From Acidobacteriota bacterium (lineage in GTDB: Bacteria; Acidobacteriota; UBA6911): a DNA stretch of 63,880 nt. Position numbers and translations under genes: made by a program. Shown here in pieces: positions 24,240-32,176 of the stretch (position 1 is the stretch's first letter; every line of letters begins with the position of its first letter). Under the pieces are notes generated by a model. That model searched no databases. It saw only the letters and a program-made list of their open reading frames with translations, and was not told the DNA's origin. The stretch is from NCBI GenBank assembly GCA_031271905.1, contig JAISUT010000034.1, positions 1-63,880 on the forward strand, read 5' to 3'.

Positions 24240-24268
24240 ATTTAAGCACAGCGGACCCGCCGCTGCAA
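24240..24268 (-). promoter_or_regulatory. promoter of the class A PBP gene
   Basis: On the minus strand TTGCAG (24263-24268) and TTAAAT (24240-24245) are spaced by 17 bases, upstream of the GGAAAGGG ribosome site. It is back-to-back with the greA promoter. Confidence 0.5.
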
Positions 24269-24283
24269 CGGATGTAAAAATCT

Positions 24284-24313
24284 TTGACAGGACGGGAACC
24301 CTGCCACTAAGAT
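24284..24313 (+). promoter_or_regulatory. promoter of greA
   Basis: A consensus -35 TTGACA (24284-24289) and TAAGAT (24308-24313) are spaced by 18 bases. Transcription would start near 24320, which puts a full repeat element in the ~200-base greA leader. Confidence 0.6.
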
Positions 24314-24362
24314 TCGACGTAGCTTTCGGGTTCGCAGAGGGGATTCGCGCCGGGGAGTTTAT

Positions 24363-24485
24363 GGGAACCTCTGAAAACCTCGCAGACAAGGCGTCGCCGC
24401 AGGTCGAAAAGCGGCGTGTATTAAGGCGAATGGGCGTTTTCGACCAAGGTGCCGGCGCTGCTATCCGGGTTTTCCAGAGGCTCCC
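24363..24485 (+). repeat. long-form inverted-repeat element, family 1 (copy 4)
   Basis: 123 bp from GGGAACCTCTGAAAA to TTTTCCAGAGGCTCCC. The inner pair GGTCGAAAA/TTTTCGACC is perfect over nine bases. It lies between the greA promoter and the greA start, so it is transcribed as part of the leader. Confidence 0.88.
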
Positions 24486-24517
24486 CCATGTTTGGGGAAT
24501 TCATGTTGGAGTAGGGG

Positions 24518-24988
24518 ATGATCGACGTACGCAAAAAATTGCAGGATGAGCTCGCCACCTTGGAGCACGAGTTGCGGGTGGAGCTGCCGAAGGAGATTCT
24601 GAAGGCCAGGGAGCACGGCGACCTGAGCGAGAACGCGGAGTACAAGTCCGCCAAGGAGCGGCAGGCGTTCCTGGAAGGGAGGAAGGCGCAACTCCAACAG
24701 CGGCTCGCCGCCCTTTCCCTGGTGAACATGGACAAGATCCCCGCCGACCGGGCGGCATACGGCTCGAAGGTGACGCTCCGCGAATACGACACGGGGAAGG
24801 ATGTCGTCTACCGGCTGGTCTCTCCGGAGGAGTCGGACATCTCCAAGGGGCTGATCTCCATATCGTCCCCCATCGGGCGCAGCATCTCGGGCAAGCAGGT
24901 GGGCGAGGTTGTGGAGATAAAAACCCCGTCCGGCAGCAAGGAATACGAGTTGCGCGCGTTGCTGACCATCCACGACGCCGATGAATAG
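24518..24988 (+). CDS. greA: transcription elongation factor GreA
   Basis: Stimulates RNA polymerase to cleave backtracked transcripts. It has 156 residues, the usual length. The N-terminal coiled-coil hairpin carries the catalytic-loop acidic residues in REHGDLSENAEYKSAKERQ. The C-terminal FKBP-like domain has SPIGRSISGKQVGEVVEIKTP, the family signature. ATG 24518 follows GGAGTAGGGG. In many proteobacteria greA is next to carB; here it is 20 kb away and next to the ATP synthase genes. Confidence 0.97.
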   Translation: MIDVRKKLQDELATLEHELRVELPKEILKAREHGDLSENAEYKSAKERQAFLEGRKAQLQQRLAALSLVNMDKIPADRAAYGSKVTLREYDTGKDVVYRLVSPEESDISKGLISISSPIGRSISGKQVGEVVEIKTPSGSKEYELRALLTIHDADE

Positions 24989-25016
24989 ATGAATAATTTC
25001 GCTTTTTCGCACTTCC

Positions 25017-25050
25017 GTCCCGGTCCGGTCTTTAATTCGCCGGGACGTTT
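25017..25050 (+). terminator. probable greA terminator
   Basis: GTCCCGG (25017-25023) pairs with CCGGGAC (25040-25046) and is followed by GTTT. The short T-run makes it a weak intrinsic terminator. It overlaps the promoter of the next operon. Confidence 0.4.
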
Positions 25051-25058
25051 GCTATAAT
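25030..25058 (+). promoter_or_regulatory. promoter of the F0 ATP synthase operon
   Basis: A perfect -10 TATAAT (25053-25058) lies 30 bases before atpZ. The candidate -35 near 25030-25036 (CTTTAAT) is poor, and it sits inside the loop of the preceding hairpin. Confidence 0.5.
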
Positions 25059-25088
25059 TTGTCAGTTTCTGATGAGGGCGCGACGCGG

Positions 25089-25388
25089 ATGTCGGACGAA
25101 AGCCCGATGCATGACCATAAGGAAAGCCCCCATGAAGACCCGGCGGGCGACGCGGCACCGGAAGCGTTCCTGGCCAGAGCCTTGCAACAGACGCAGGAGA
25201 ACCTTCGCCGGGCGGGTCCGGCGGCGACGGCGGGGTACACGCTGGTCGGCGCCATCCTGATGCTGGGCGGCGGCGGGTATGTCGCGGACAAGCGGTTCGG
25301 GACGTCCCCGTGGCTCCTGCTGACGGGGCTGGTCTTGGGGATCGCCGTCGGGTTTGTGGAACTGGCGAAGATCGTCTGGCGCAAATGA
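25089..25388 (+). CDS. atpZ: AtpZ/ATPase gene 1-type protein of the ATP synthase operon
   Basis: A small inner-membrane protein of 99 residues. A ~45-residue hydrophilic head precedes two membrane segments (AATAGYTLVGAILMLGGGGY and LLLTGLVLGIAVGFVELAKI). This matches the AtpZ family that precedes atpI-atpB in many bacteria and is thought to help Mg/Ca handling or rotor assembly with AtpI. ATG 25089 has GAGGG upstream; a TTG at 25059 is less likely because it overlaps the -10 box. Its stop overlaps the atpI start as ATGA. Confidence 0.8.
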   Translation: MSDESPMHDHKESPHEDPAGDAAPEAFLARALQQTQENLRRAGPAATAGYTLVGAILMLGGGGYVADKRFGTSPWLLLTGLVLGIAVGFVELAKIVWRK

Positions 25389-25813
25389 GACTGGTACTTT
25401 GGATGACGGTCGGCTCGGTCGCGGCGGCGACGCTCGCAACCGCCGGCGCGGCGTTGGGCGGCGCGCACGCCGGGGCGGAGGTCTGGCTCGGCATGGCGGG
25501 TCCGCTCCTGTCGGCGGTGGCGTTCTGGACGGCGCTGGCGCGCCGCGCGCGGAAGGCGGCGCAAGGGCTGACAAGGCTCGTGGTCGCGGCGTTCGCGGTG
25601 AAGTTCGTCTTTTTCGCCGCATATGTCGTCGCGGTCTTGCAAAGCGGCTGGGTGCGCCCGAAACCGTTCGTCGCCTGTTTCGCCGTTTTCTATGTCGCGT
25701 TGCACTTGGTGGAGACGTCCGGCTTGCGCAGGATGGGAAGTGAGACTTTCGGGAGGGGCGCCCGCACCGGGCGCCTCGGAGAGACGGGATCGCCTCGGAG
25801 ATGGGACCAATGA
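25385..25813 (+). CDS. atpI: ATP synthase subunit I
   Basis: An inner-membrane protein of 142 residues with four hydrophobic stretches, in the AtpI family that assists c-ring assembly. Its ATG overlaps the atpZ stop. The C-terminal ~25 residues are Arg/Gly-rich and their coding DNA holds a very strong hairpin (25757-25775). The stop lies beyond the likely atpB start, so the genes overlap. Assignment rests on size, topology and operon place more than on sequence motifs. Confidence 0.75.
   Translation: MRLVLWMTVGSVAAATLATAGAALGGAHAGAEVWLGMAGPLLSAVAFWTALARRARKAAQGLTRLVVAAFAVKFVFFAAYVVAVLQSGWVRPKPFVACFAVFYVALHLVETSGLRRMGSETFGRGARTGRLGETGSPRRWDQ
25757..25775 (+). other. perfect 8-bp hairpin at the atpI-atpB junction
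   Basis: GGCGCCCG (25757-25764) and CGGGCGCC (25768-25775) enclose a 3-base loop CAC. It is inside the end of atpI, about 35 bases before the atpB start, and its GC content makes it very stable. Confidence 0.6.
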
Positions 25814-26760
25814 CGTGGGTTTTAGCCGCAACTGAAAACGTCGGCGCCGCCGCAGGGCACGCGGCAGGGGCGGGTGAGCCGTTCGACGCCGGGAAGACGA
25901 TCATCGAGCATGTCGCCAACGACCCCTCGAACCCGATCATCCGCCTGCCGGAGGTGTTCGGCATAGACTTTTCCATCACCAAGCACGTCTTCATGCTCTG
26001 GGTGGTCGCGCTGGTCGTATTCGTCGCCATCACCTGGATCGTGCGCCGCCACCAGAGGGCGGGGAACGTCCCGACGCGCGCCGGGGTCGGCCTGGAGATG
26101 GTCGTGACATACATCCGCGACTCCATAGTCCTGCCCAACGTCGGGGCGAAATGGGTGAGGACCTGGGCGCCGCTGGTGCTCACGCTGTTCTTCTTCATCT
26201 TCACCGCGAACCTGATCGGCCTGCTTCCGGTCTTCGACCTGCTCAAGCTGGCGAACCACTACCTGATCCACGCCGACATGCACCATTCCGTCTTCGGGCG
26301 GTTGCTGGAGGGCGGGACGACGGCGACGGCGAATTTCAACGTCACCGTGGGGCTGGCGCTCATAACCTTCTTCGCAATCATCATCGCGGGGTCGAAGGCG
26401 AACGGATTCATCAACCATTGGAAGAACATCGTGCCGCATGGCCTTCCTTGGCCGATTTACATCATCTTGGTGCCCATCGAGATCATGGGCATGCTGGTGA
26501 AGCCCTTCGCCTTGACCATGCGTCTTGCGGCGAACATGACCGGCGGGCATATCGCCATACTGGCGCTGCTCTCCCTCATATTCCTGTTGGCGGAGATGGC
26601 GAAGAACGCCTTGGTCGGCATCGCGGTGGGCTTGGTGGTCGCCACGCCCCTCGCCGTCGGCATCTCCGGGTTGGAACTGATTGTAGTGTTGGTGCAGGCT
26701 TATGTGTTCACGCTGCTCACGGCGGTGTTCATCGGCCTGGTCATCCATGTGCATCACTAA
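25810..26760 (+). CDS. atpB: F0F1 ATP synthase subunit a
   Basis: The membrane stator subunit that forms the proton half-channels against the c-ring. It has 316 residues from ATG 25810, which has CGGAG nine bases upstream; ATG 25801 (three more residues) is the alternative. The essential Arg is in KPFALTMRLAANMTGGHI. Six to seven membrane segments are visible, and FFFIFTANLIGLLPVF is the family signature. A His-rich external loop (HADMHHSVFGR) lies in the middle. A dispersed repeat separates it from atpE. Confidence 0.95.
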   Translation: MTWVLAATENVGAAAGHAAGAGEPFDAGKTIIEHVANDPSNPIIRLPEVFGIDFSITKHVFMLWVVALVVFVAITWIVRRHQRAGNVPTRAGVGLEMVVTYIRDSIVLPNVGAKWVRTWAPLVLTLFFFIFTANLIGLLPVFDLLKLANHYLIHADMHHSVFGRLLEGGTTATANFNVTVGLALITFFAIIIAGSKANGFINHWKNIVPHGLPWPIYIILVPIEIMGMLVKPFALTMRLAANMTGGHIAILALLSLIFLLAEMAKNALVGIAVGLVVATPLAVGISGLELIVVLVQAYVFTLLTAVFIGLVIHVHH

Positions 26761-26762
26761 AA

Positions 26763-26885
26763 GGGAGCCTCTGAAAAGCTCGCCGACAAGGCGTCACCGC
26801 AAATCGAAAAGCGGGGTTTACTAAAATAAACGGGCGTTTTCGACCAAGGCGCCGGCGCTGTCGTCCGGGTTTTTTAGAGGTTCCC
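26763..26885 (+). repeat. long-form inverted-repeat element, family 1 (copy 5)
   Basis: 123 bp from GGGAGCCTCTGAAAA to TTTTTTAGAGGTTCCC, beginning 2 bases after the atpB stop and ending 30 bases before atpE. It thus lies inside the ATP synthase operon. The central part (GGGGTTTACTAAAATAAACG) is more AT-rich than in other copies. Confidence 0.88.
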
Positions 26886-26915
26886 TAAACGAACGCTCAT
26901 CGAAAGGACATTGTA

Positions 26916-27260
26916 ATGACGAAGACAGGTTTTCTCCGTTGCGGCGTGATGGCCGCTCTCGTGCTCGTTGCGCTCTCACTGGGCAGTGCCACGGCTTTCG
27001 CCCAAGCCGAAGGCGCGGAGGCTTCCCCGGCCGCGACGCCGGTCTGGCATTACCTGGGCGCGGCATTGGGACTGGGGCTGATCGCCATCGGCGCGGCGTT
27101 GGGCATCGGCAAGGCGACGGCGGCGGCGGCGGACGGCATCGCGCGGCAGCCTTCGGCGGCCTCGCAGATCACCGGCGCGGTCAACCTTCCGATCTTCCTG
27201 ATGGAAGGCGTGGCGATCCTCGCGGAAGTGTTCGTCCTGCTCATCATTTTGCTGAAGTAG
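26916..27260 (+). CDS. atpE: F0F1 ATP synthase subunit c
   Basis: The rotor-ring subunit. It has 114 residues, longer than the usual ~80 because of an N-terminal signal-like segment (about 1-29, ending ATAFAQA). Helix 1 has the Gly-rich face GAALGLGLIAIGAALGIG and the loop ARQP is intact. Counting from RQP, the conserved ion-binding carboxylate is Glu97 (FLMEGVAIL). A second Glu104 lies two helical turns further (AILAEVFVL), which is not usual. A clear GAAAGGA ribosome site precedes it. Confidence 0.93.
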   Translation: MTKTGFLRCGVMAALVLVALSLGSATAFAQAEGAEASPAATPVWHYLGAALGLGLIAIGAALGIGKATAAAADGIARQPSAASQITGAVNLPIFLMEGVAILAEVFVLLIILLK

Positions 27261-27278
27261 CGGCAAGGGACGTCAGAT

Positions 27279-27791
27279 ATGGATAACCCGTTAGTTCAAC
27301 CCGATCCCGGGTTGGCGATCTGGACCATCGTCACCTTCCTGGTGCTCCTGTGGCTCTTGGCGAAGTTCGCGTGGCGTCCGCTCCTGCGGGCGCTCGACGC
27401 CCGCCAGGACGCCATCAGGAAGTCGCTGGAGGACGCCGAGGCCGCCCGCAAGGCGGCCGAGGACGCCAACAAGGACTCGGCGCAGATCCTGCAGGAGGCG
27501 CGCGCCGAGGCGGAGGGCATCGTGTCGGCGAGTCGCGCGGAGGCGGAGAGGCTGCGGGACGAGATCCGGCAGCACGCCCGTTCCGAGGCGGAGGGCATCG
27601 TGAAGGACGCGCGCGCCCAGATCGACCTGGAGACGAGCCGCGCCCTGCGGCAGATCCGCGGGGAGATCGCGGATCTGTCGGTAGGCATCGCCGAGAAGCT
27701 GATCCGGCGCAACTGCTCCCAAGAGGCGAACCGCGACCTGATCGAGGAGACGCTGAAACAGATCGAGGCGACCGCCCCCCGTCCCAACTGA
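27279..27791 (+). CDS. atpF: F0F1 ATP synthase subunit b
   Basis: The peripheral-stalk subunit, 170 residues. One N-terminal membrane anchor (AIWTIVTFLVLLWLLAKFAW) is followed by WRPLLRALDARQDAIRKSLE and a long Ala/Glu/Arg-rich helix, as is normal for b. Only one b-type gene is present, with no b' copy. The operon ends here: no atpH, A, G, D or C follows, so the F1 genes must lie elsewhere. Confidence 0.93.
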   Translation: MDNPLVQPDPGLAIWTIVTFLVLLWLLAKFAWRPLLRALDARQDAIRKSLEDAEAARKAAEDANKDSAQILQEARAEAEGIVSASRAEAERLRDEIRQHARSEAEGIVKDARAQIDLETSRALRQIRGEIADLSVGIAEKLIRRNCSQEANRDLIEETLKQIEATAPRPN

Positions 27792-27847
27792 GCGGGCGGC
27801 GGCGGAGCGAAGCGCCGTAGGGCGCCTGCGGGATGCGACACTCCACG

Positions 27848-27870
27848 GATGGGGGTTCTACGCCCCCATC
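27848..27870 (+). terminator. hairpin after the F0 operon
   Basis: GATGGGGG (27848-27855) and CCCCCATC (27863-27870) form a perfect 8-bp stem with loop TTCTACG. It resembles a tRNA T-arm but no cloverleaf can be built around it. It is the first strong hairpin after atpF. Confidence 0.4.
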
Positions 27871-27910
27871 ACGCCATCTTTGCAAAGCGCGCCCCGCAGA
27901 ACGGGCGCCT

Positions 27911-27933
27911 CGGCGGAGCGAAAAATTCCGCCG
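27911..27933 (+). terminator. second hairpin between atpF and tRNA-Ser
   Basis: CGGCGGA (27911-27917) pairs with TCCGCCG (27927-27933), with a 9-base A-rich loop and GCGTTTG after it. Together with the hairpin at 27848 it may insulate the tRNA from the ATP synthase operon. Confidence 0.35.
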
Positions 27934-27998
27934 GCGTTTGCTGTTGGCGGGCGCGGCGCCGTCTGGTAAACTTCGCCGGTCGTTTGAGCGGTTCTCGC

Positions 27999-28092
27999 GG
28001 AGAGGTACCGAAGAGGTCGTAACGGGCTCGACTCGAAATCGAGTTACGGGCCAAAAGCCTGTACGTGGGTTCGAATCCCACCCTCTCCGCCA
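27999..28092 (+). tRNA. tRNA-Ser (anticodon CGA)
   Basis: 94 bases with the long variable arm of serine tRNAs. Acceptor GGAGAGG pairs with CCTCTCC, the anticodon loop CTCGAAA gives CGA, and the variable arm is built around TTACGGGCCAAAAGCCTGTA. The T-arm is GTGGG-TTCGAAT-CCCAC and the encoded end GCCA. It reads UCG serine codons. Confidence 0.95.
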
Positions 28093-28187
28093 CCCGCCTT
28101 GCGAATTTCAACCTGGATTCCACATTTCCCCGCATGTTCGCGGATTCGTCGTTAAACAGAGCCTGAGGTTCCAAGGAGGAATGAGAC

Positions 28188-28931
28188 ATGGCCGCGATCG
28201 ATCTGGATGAATTGTCAAAACATGACGGCAAGGACGGCAACACCGCGTATGTGGCGGCGAACGGCAAGGTCTACGACGTCAGCGCCAGCCGGCTCTGGAA
28301 GGACGGCGCGCACATGGGGCAGCATCACGCGGGCGCAGACCTGACCCAGTCGCTCGGGCGCGCGCCGCACGGCCCCGAGGTGTTGGAACGTTTCAAGGAT
28401 GTGGGCGAGCTGGCGGCATCCGCCGCGTCGCAAGAGGGCGACGCGGCTGCGGACGCCACGGCCCCGCCCCCGCCCCGCGCCTCCGAAACACCGTGGTGGG
28501 CGCGGCTCATGCTCGCCATGAAGTCGCATCCGATCACCATCCATTTCCCGCAGGCGCTGTTCGTGTTCGCACCAGTGTTCCTGACGCTCTACTACGTCAC
28601 GGACGGCACCGCGTTCAGCCAACCCGCGTTCGAGCGGACGGCGCTCTTCCTGCTGGTCGCGGCGCTCCTGACCGCCATCCCCGCCACCGCCACCGGCGTC
28701 GTCCATTGGTGGTTCAAGTACGGCGGCAAGTCCCGCCCGGTGTTCAAGCTCAAGATGCTCCTGTCCCCGCTCCTGGTCATCTTGGCGGCGGGAACCGTCG
28801 GCGTCCACATCGGCAAAGGCGAGCTCCCCGCAGATGCGCCGAGCGTGGGGCTGCTGATCCTCTACTGGCTGCACTTCCCCATCGTCACGGTGCTGGGGAA
28901 GGCGGGCGGCAACATCGTGTTCGGGAAATGA
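28188..28931 (+). CDS. cytochrome b5-like heme domain fused to a DUF2231 membrane domain
   Basis: A 247-residue inner-membrane protein. Residues 1-75 fit the bacterial cytochrome b5 heme/steroid-binding fold: an FxxxxLxxxxGxxG-type start, AYVAANGKVYDVSASRLWKDG, and His-rich heme loops (HMGQHHAGADL and APHG). An Ala/Pro linker (about 76-100) leads to a DUF2231 domain with four membrane helices (HPITIHFPQALFVFAPVFL and onwards). DUF2231 proteins are predicted redox membrane proteins with conserved His. The fusion suggests heme-based electron transfer at the membrane. It stands alone behind the tRNA, with AAGGAGG before its ATG. Confidence 0.8.
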   Translation: MAAIDLDELSKHDGKDGNTAYVAANGKVYDVSASRLWKDGAHMGQHHAGADLTQSLGRAPHGPEVLERFKDVGELAASAASQEGDAAADATAPPPPRASETPWWARLMLAMKSHPITIHFPQALFVFAPVFLTLYYVTDGTAFSQPAFERTALFLLVAALLTAIPATATGVVHWWFKYGGKSRPVFKLKMLLSPLLVILAAGTVGVHIGKGELPADAPSVGLLILYWLHFPIVTVLGKAGGNIVFGK

Positions 28932-29025
28932 CCCGCCATTTGTCCGTTTGTCCGCCAACGGGCTCCCCCGCCCCCGGGAGGTGTGGTATCATTCGCTTTT
29001 TTATTTCAGGGCGAGAGCGTGTCCT

Positions 29026-29980
<955 letters not shown>

Positions 29981-30000
<20 letters not shown>

Positions 30001-30613
30001 GGTCGCAGCCGGCGCCGATCTGCAACAACTCCCGGTAGACCGCCTCGACCTGCGCCCGCGTGGCGTCGAACGTCCCCGACGTGTCGATCACGTAGTCGGC
30101 GAAGCGGACTTTCTCCTCCATCGGCATCTGCGCGGCGATGCGGGATCTCGCGGCGGCCTCCGACAGGCGGTCGCGCGCCATCAACCTGCCGAGCTGCTGC
30201 TCCGCGCCGCAAGCGACGACGATCAGGCGGTCGTATCGCCTGTACCCCCCCGTCTCGACCAGCAACGCGGCGTCGATGATGACGACGCCTCCGGGCGCGA
30301 CGGCGTCCCTGGCGGCGACCTTGCCGGCGATGGCGTCGCGCACCGCCGGGTGCGCGATGCCGTTCAAGAGCAGGCGCTTCTCCTCCGAGGCGAACACGAT
30401 GTCCCCCAGGCGGCGGCGGTCTATCTCCCCGTCCTCGCCCAGGACGCCCTCGCCGAAGGCTTCCACCACGCGCCGATACGTCGGCGCGCCGCGCTCGAAC
30501 AGCCCGTGCGCGACGCGGTCGGCGTCGATGACGAAGGCGCCGAGCCGCGCGAAATGCGCGGATGCGCAACTTTTCCCGACGGCGATGTTTCCAGTCAGCC
30601 CGACATGCGGCAT
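29981..30613 (-). CDS. coaE: dephospho-CoA kinase
   Basis: Phosphorylates dephospho-CoA, the last step of coenzyme A synthesis. It has 210 residues, the usual size. The P-loop is VGLTGNIAVGKS at the very N-terminus. DADRVAHGLFERG (the family's DAD motif) and the HPAVRD lid region follow. The start MPHVGLTG is clear; the frame is open upstream to 30817 but that crosses a repeat. It is convergent with the prenyl synthase, and the two stops cross by 20 bases. Confidence 0.95.
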
Positions 30614-30721
30614 AGGTGTGACGCCAACGGTTCGGCGGCGCGAACACGCCGCAGAAGGAATCAAGGGATCACCGGGCGCCTGCGCCCGCAAAGGCGCGGC
30701 GGGAGCCCGAGTCCGCCATCG

Positions 30722-30786
30722 GGGACCCCCTGAAAACCCCGGATAACGGCGCCAGCGCCTTGTCTGCGAGGTTTTTAGAGGTTCCC
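30722..30786 (-). repeat. short-form inverted-repeat element, family 1 (copy 6)
   Basis: 65 bp from GGGACCCCCTGAAAACCCC to GAGGTTTTTAGAGGTTCCC. It keeps both ends and GCGCCTTGTCTGCGAG but lacks the inner ~60 bp of the long form. It lies between the parvulin gene and coaE. Confidence 0.8.
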
Positions 30787-30813
30787 ATCTTTTAACGGGG
30801 GGGGCGGCGCCGG

Positions 30814-31821
30814 TCACAGCCCGCTGGGGATCAGCACCTCGACCTTCGCCTGCTCCCGGAGCGTCTGGATGAGGTTGTCGAGCTCTGACTGCGCCTTGCT
30901 CTGCCTCAGGAGCGCCGTCAACTCGTCCCGGATCTCATCGAGCGTGGAGACCCCTTCAGGCTTCTTGTCCGTCAGCTTGATGACATGGTAGCCGTGGCGG
31001 GTCTTGACCAGGCGGACGTCCCCCACTTTCATGGAGAACGCCGCCGCCGCGAAATCGTTGTCGAGGGCGTCCTTGGCGGCATAGCCGATGTCGCCGCCGA
31101 CGGACGCCGTGTTGTCCACGGAATTCTCCCGTGCGAGCTTGGCGAAGTCCTCCCCCTTTTGCGCCCGCGCCAACAGCGCCTCCGCCCGCGCTTTCGCCTC
31201 GGCGTCGAGGTCGGGCTTCTCGTCTCCGCGCAACAAGATGTGGCTGGCGCGGATGATCTCCGGGTGCGCGAATGCGTCGGGATGCTCCGCGTAGTATTTG
31301 GAGACCTCCTCGGGCACCACCGCGACCGCCTCCGCCAGCTTGTTGACATACTTCCGGATCGTCAGCTCCTGCTCCGCCCTCTGCCGCAACGTGTCGCGGG
31401 TCAGGAACTGCCGTGCGAGCGCCGCGTTCAGCTCGGCGTCGCTGGCATAGTTCTTCGCCACCGTGGCGACCGCCTCGTCCACCTCCGCAGGCGTGGCCCT
31501 GACGTCTGCGGCGAGCGCCTTCTCGAAGAGCAGCCGGGAGTCGATGATCGACAGCACCCCGGCGTATGCCAACTGGTTGCGGTACTCCGGTTGCAGGTCG
31601 TTCCACGCCGGGTTGTCGAGCGCCGCCAGCTCGCGGCGGATGACGGGTTCCAACTCGCTCCCGGAGACGGGCTGGCCGTTCACACGCGCCACCACGTCGG
31701 GGAACATGGCGCCGGAAGCCTGCGCGGCATCCGCAGTCCAGTACGACGAAAGGCAAGAAATCAGCAACACCATCGGCAAAGCCGTCCGCACGACACACAT
31801 ACAAGTCTTCACGATGACCAT
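30814..31821 (-). CDS. periplasmic peptidyl-prolyl isomerase (SurA/PpiC type)
   Basis: A predicted periplasmic folding factor of 335 residues. The signal peptide spans about 1-35 (LPMVLLISCLSSYWTADAAQA) and may be lipoprotein-like at its Cys. A SurA-like N-terminal chaperone region precedes one parvulin domain (about residues 195-285: RASHILLRGDEKP, SVGGDIGYAAK, TRHGYHVIKLTD). A helical tail ends in QSELDNLIQTLREQ. ATG 31821 has GAGGAGACG upstream. It is likely to help outer-membrane protein maturation, by family. Confidence 0.88.
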   Translation of the reverse strand: MVIVKTCMCVVRTALPMVLLISCLSSYWTADAAQASGAMFPDVVARVNGQPVSGSELEPVIRRELAALDNPAWNDLQPEYRNQLAYAGVLSIIDSRLLFEKALAADVRATPAEVDEAVATVAKNYASDAELNAALARQFLTRDTLRQRAEQELTIRKYVNKLAEAVAVVPEEVSKYYAEHPDAFAHPEIIRASHILLRGDEKPDLDAEAKARAEALLARAQKGEDFAKLARENSVDNTASVGGDIGYAAKDALDNDFAAAAFSMKVGDVRLVKTRHGYHVIKLTDKKPEGVSTLDEIRDELTALLRQSKAQSELDNLIQTLREQAKVEVLIPSGL

Positions 31822-32053
31822 CGTCTCCTCATGTGCGGCCTGCGGCCGACCGCGCCGCAGACCGGTAAAAAATCGAAGGGGAAAGCTTAACACGACTCCC
31901 CCCCGTCCATGAAAACCATTTTCGCGCGAACGCCCCCCCGGTTTTCCCCCGGGTGGGGCGGGACGCCTGCGACGCCCGCCCTCGGCGCGTCCGGCTTGGC
32001 AACGGCGCGGAGGGGACATTTCTATCGAGGCTTGGCGCGGCGCAGTTCCGGGG

Positions 32054-32082
32054 TTGTCAATTCGCGGCCGTTAGTCTACTGT
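32054..32082 (+). promoter_or_regulatory. promoter of the sodium:solute symporter gene
   Basis: TTGTCA (32054-32059) and TACTGT (32077-32082) are spaced by 17 bases. The rest of the 355-base gap 31822-32176 holds the divergent parvulin leader and no gene. Confidence 0.5.
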
Positions 32083-32176
32083 AGGTGCGTCGCCCCGCGA
32101 CGGTTCGCCGCACGGCGGGCGGCGGGGGACGTCCCCTTCAATGCGTTTCGCGGGTCTTTTTTTAGAAGGCTGGGGC

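Noticed and set aside
24222-24389. An N-terminal extension of the class A PBP
   Set aside because: It would reach into the repeat element at 24363 and cover both divergent promoters. ATG 24221 follows a good ribosome site and precedes the membrane anchor.
27792-27880. A second tRNA or a tmRNA 3' end near 27850
   Set aside because: The T-arm-like hairpin has no matching acceptor strand, D-arm or anticodon arm at the right distances.
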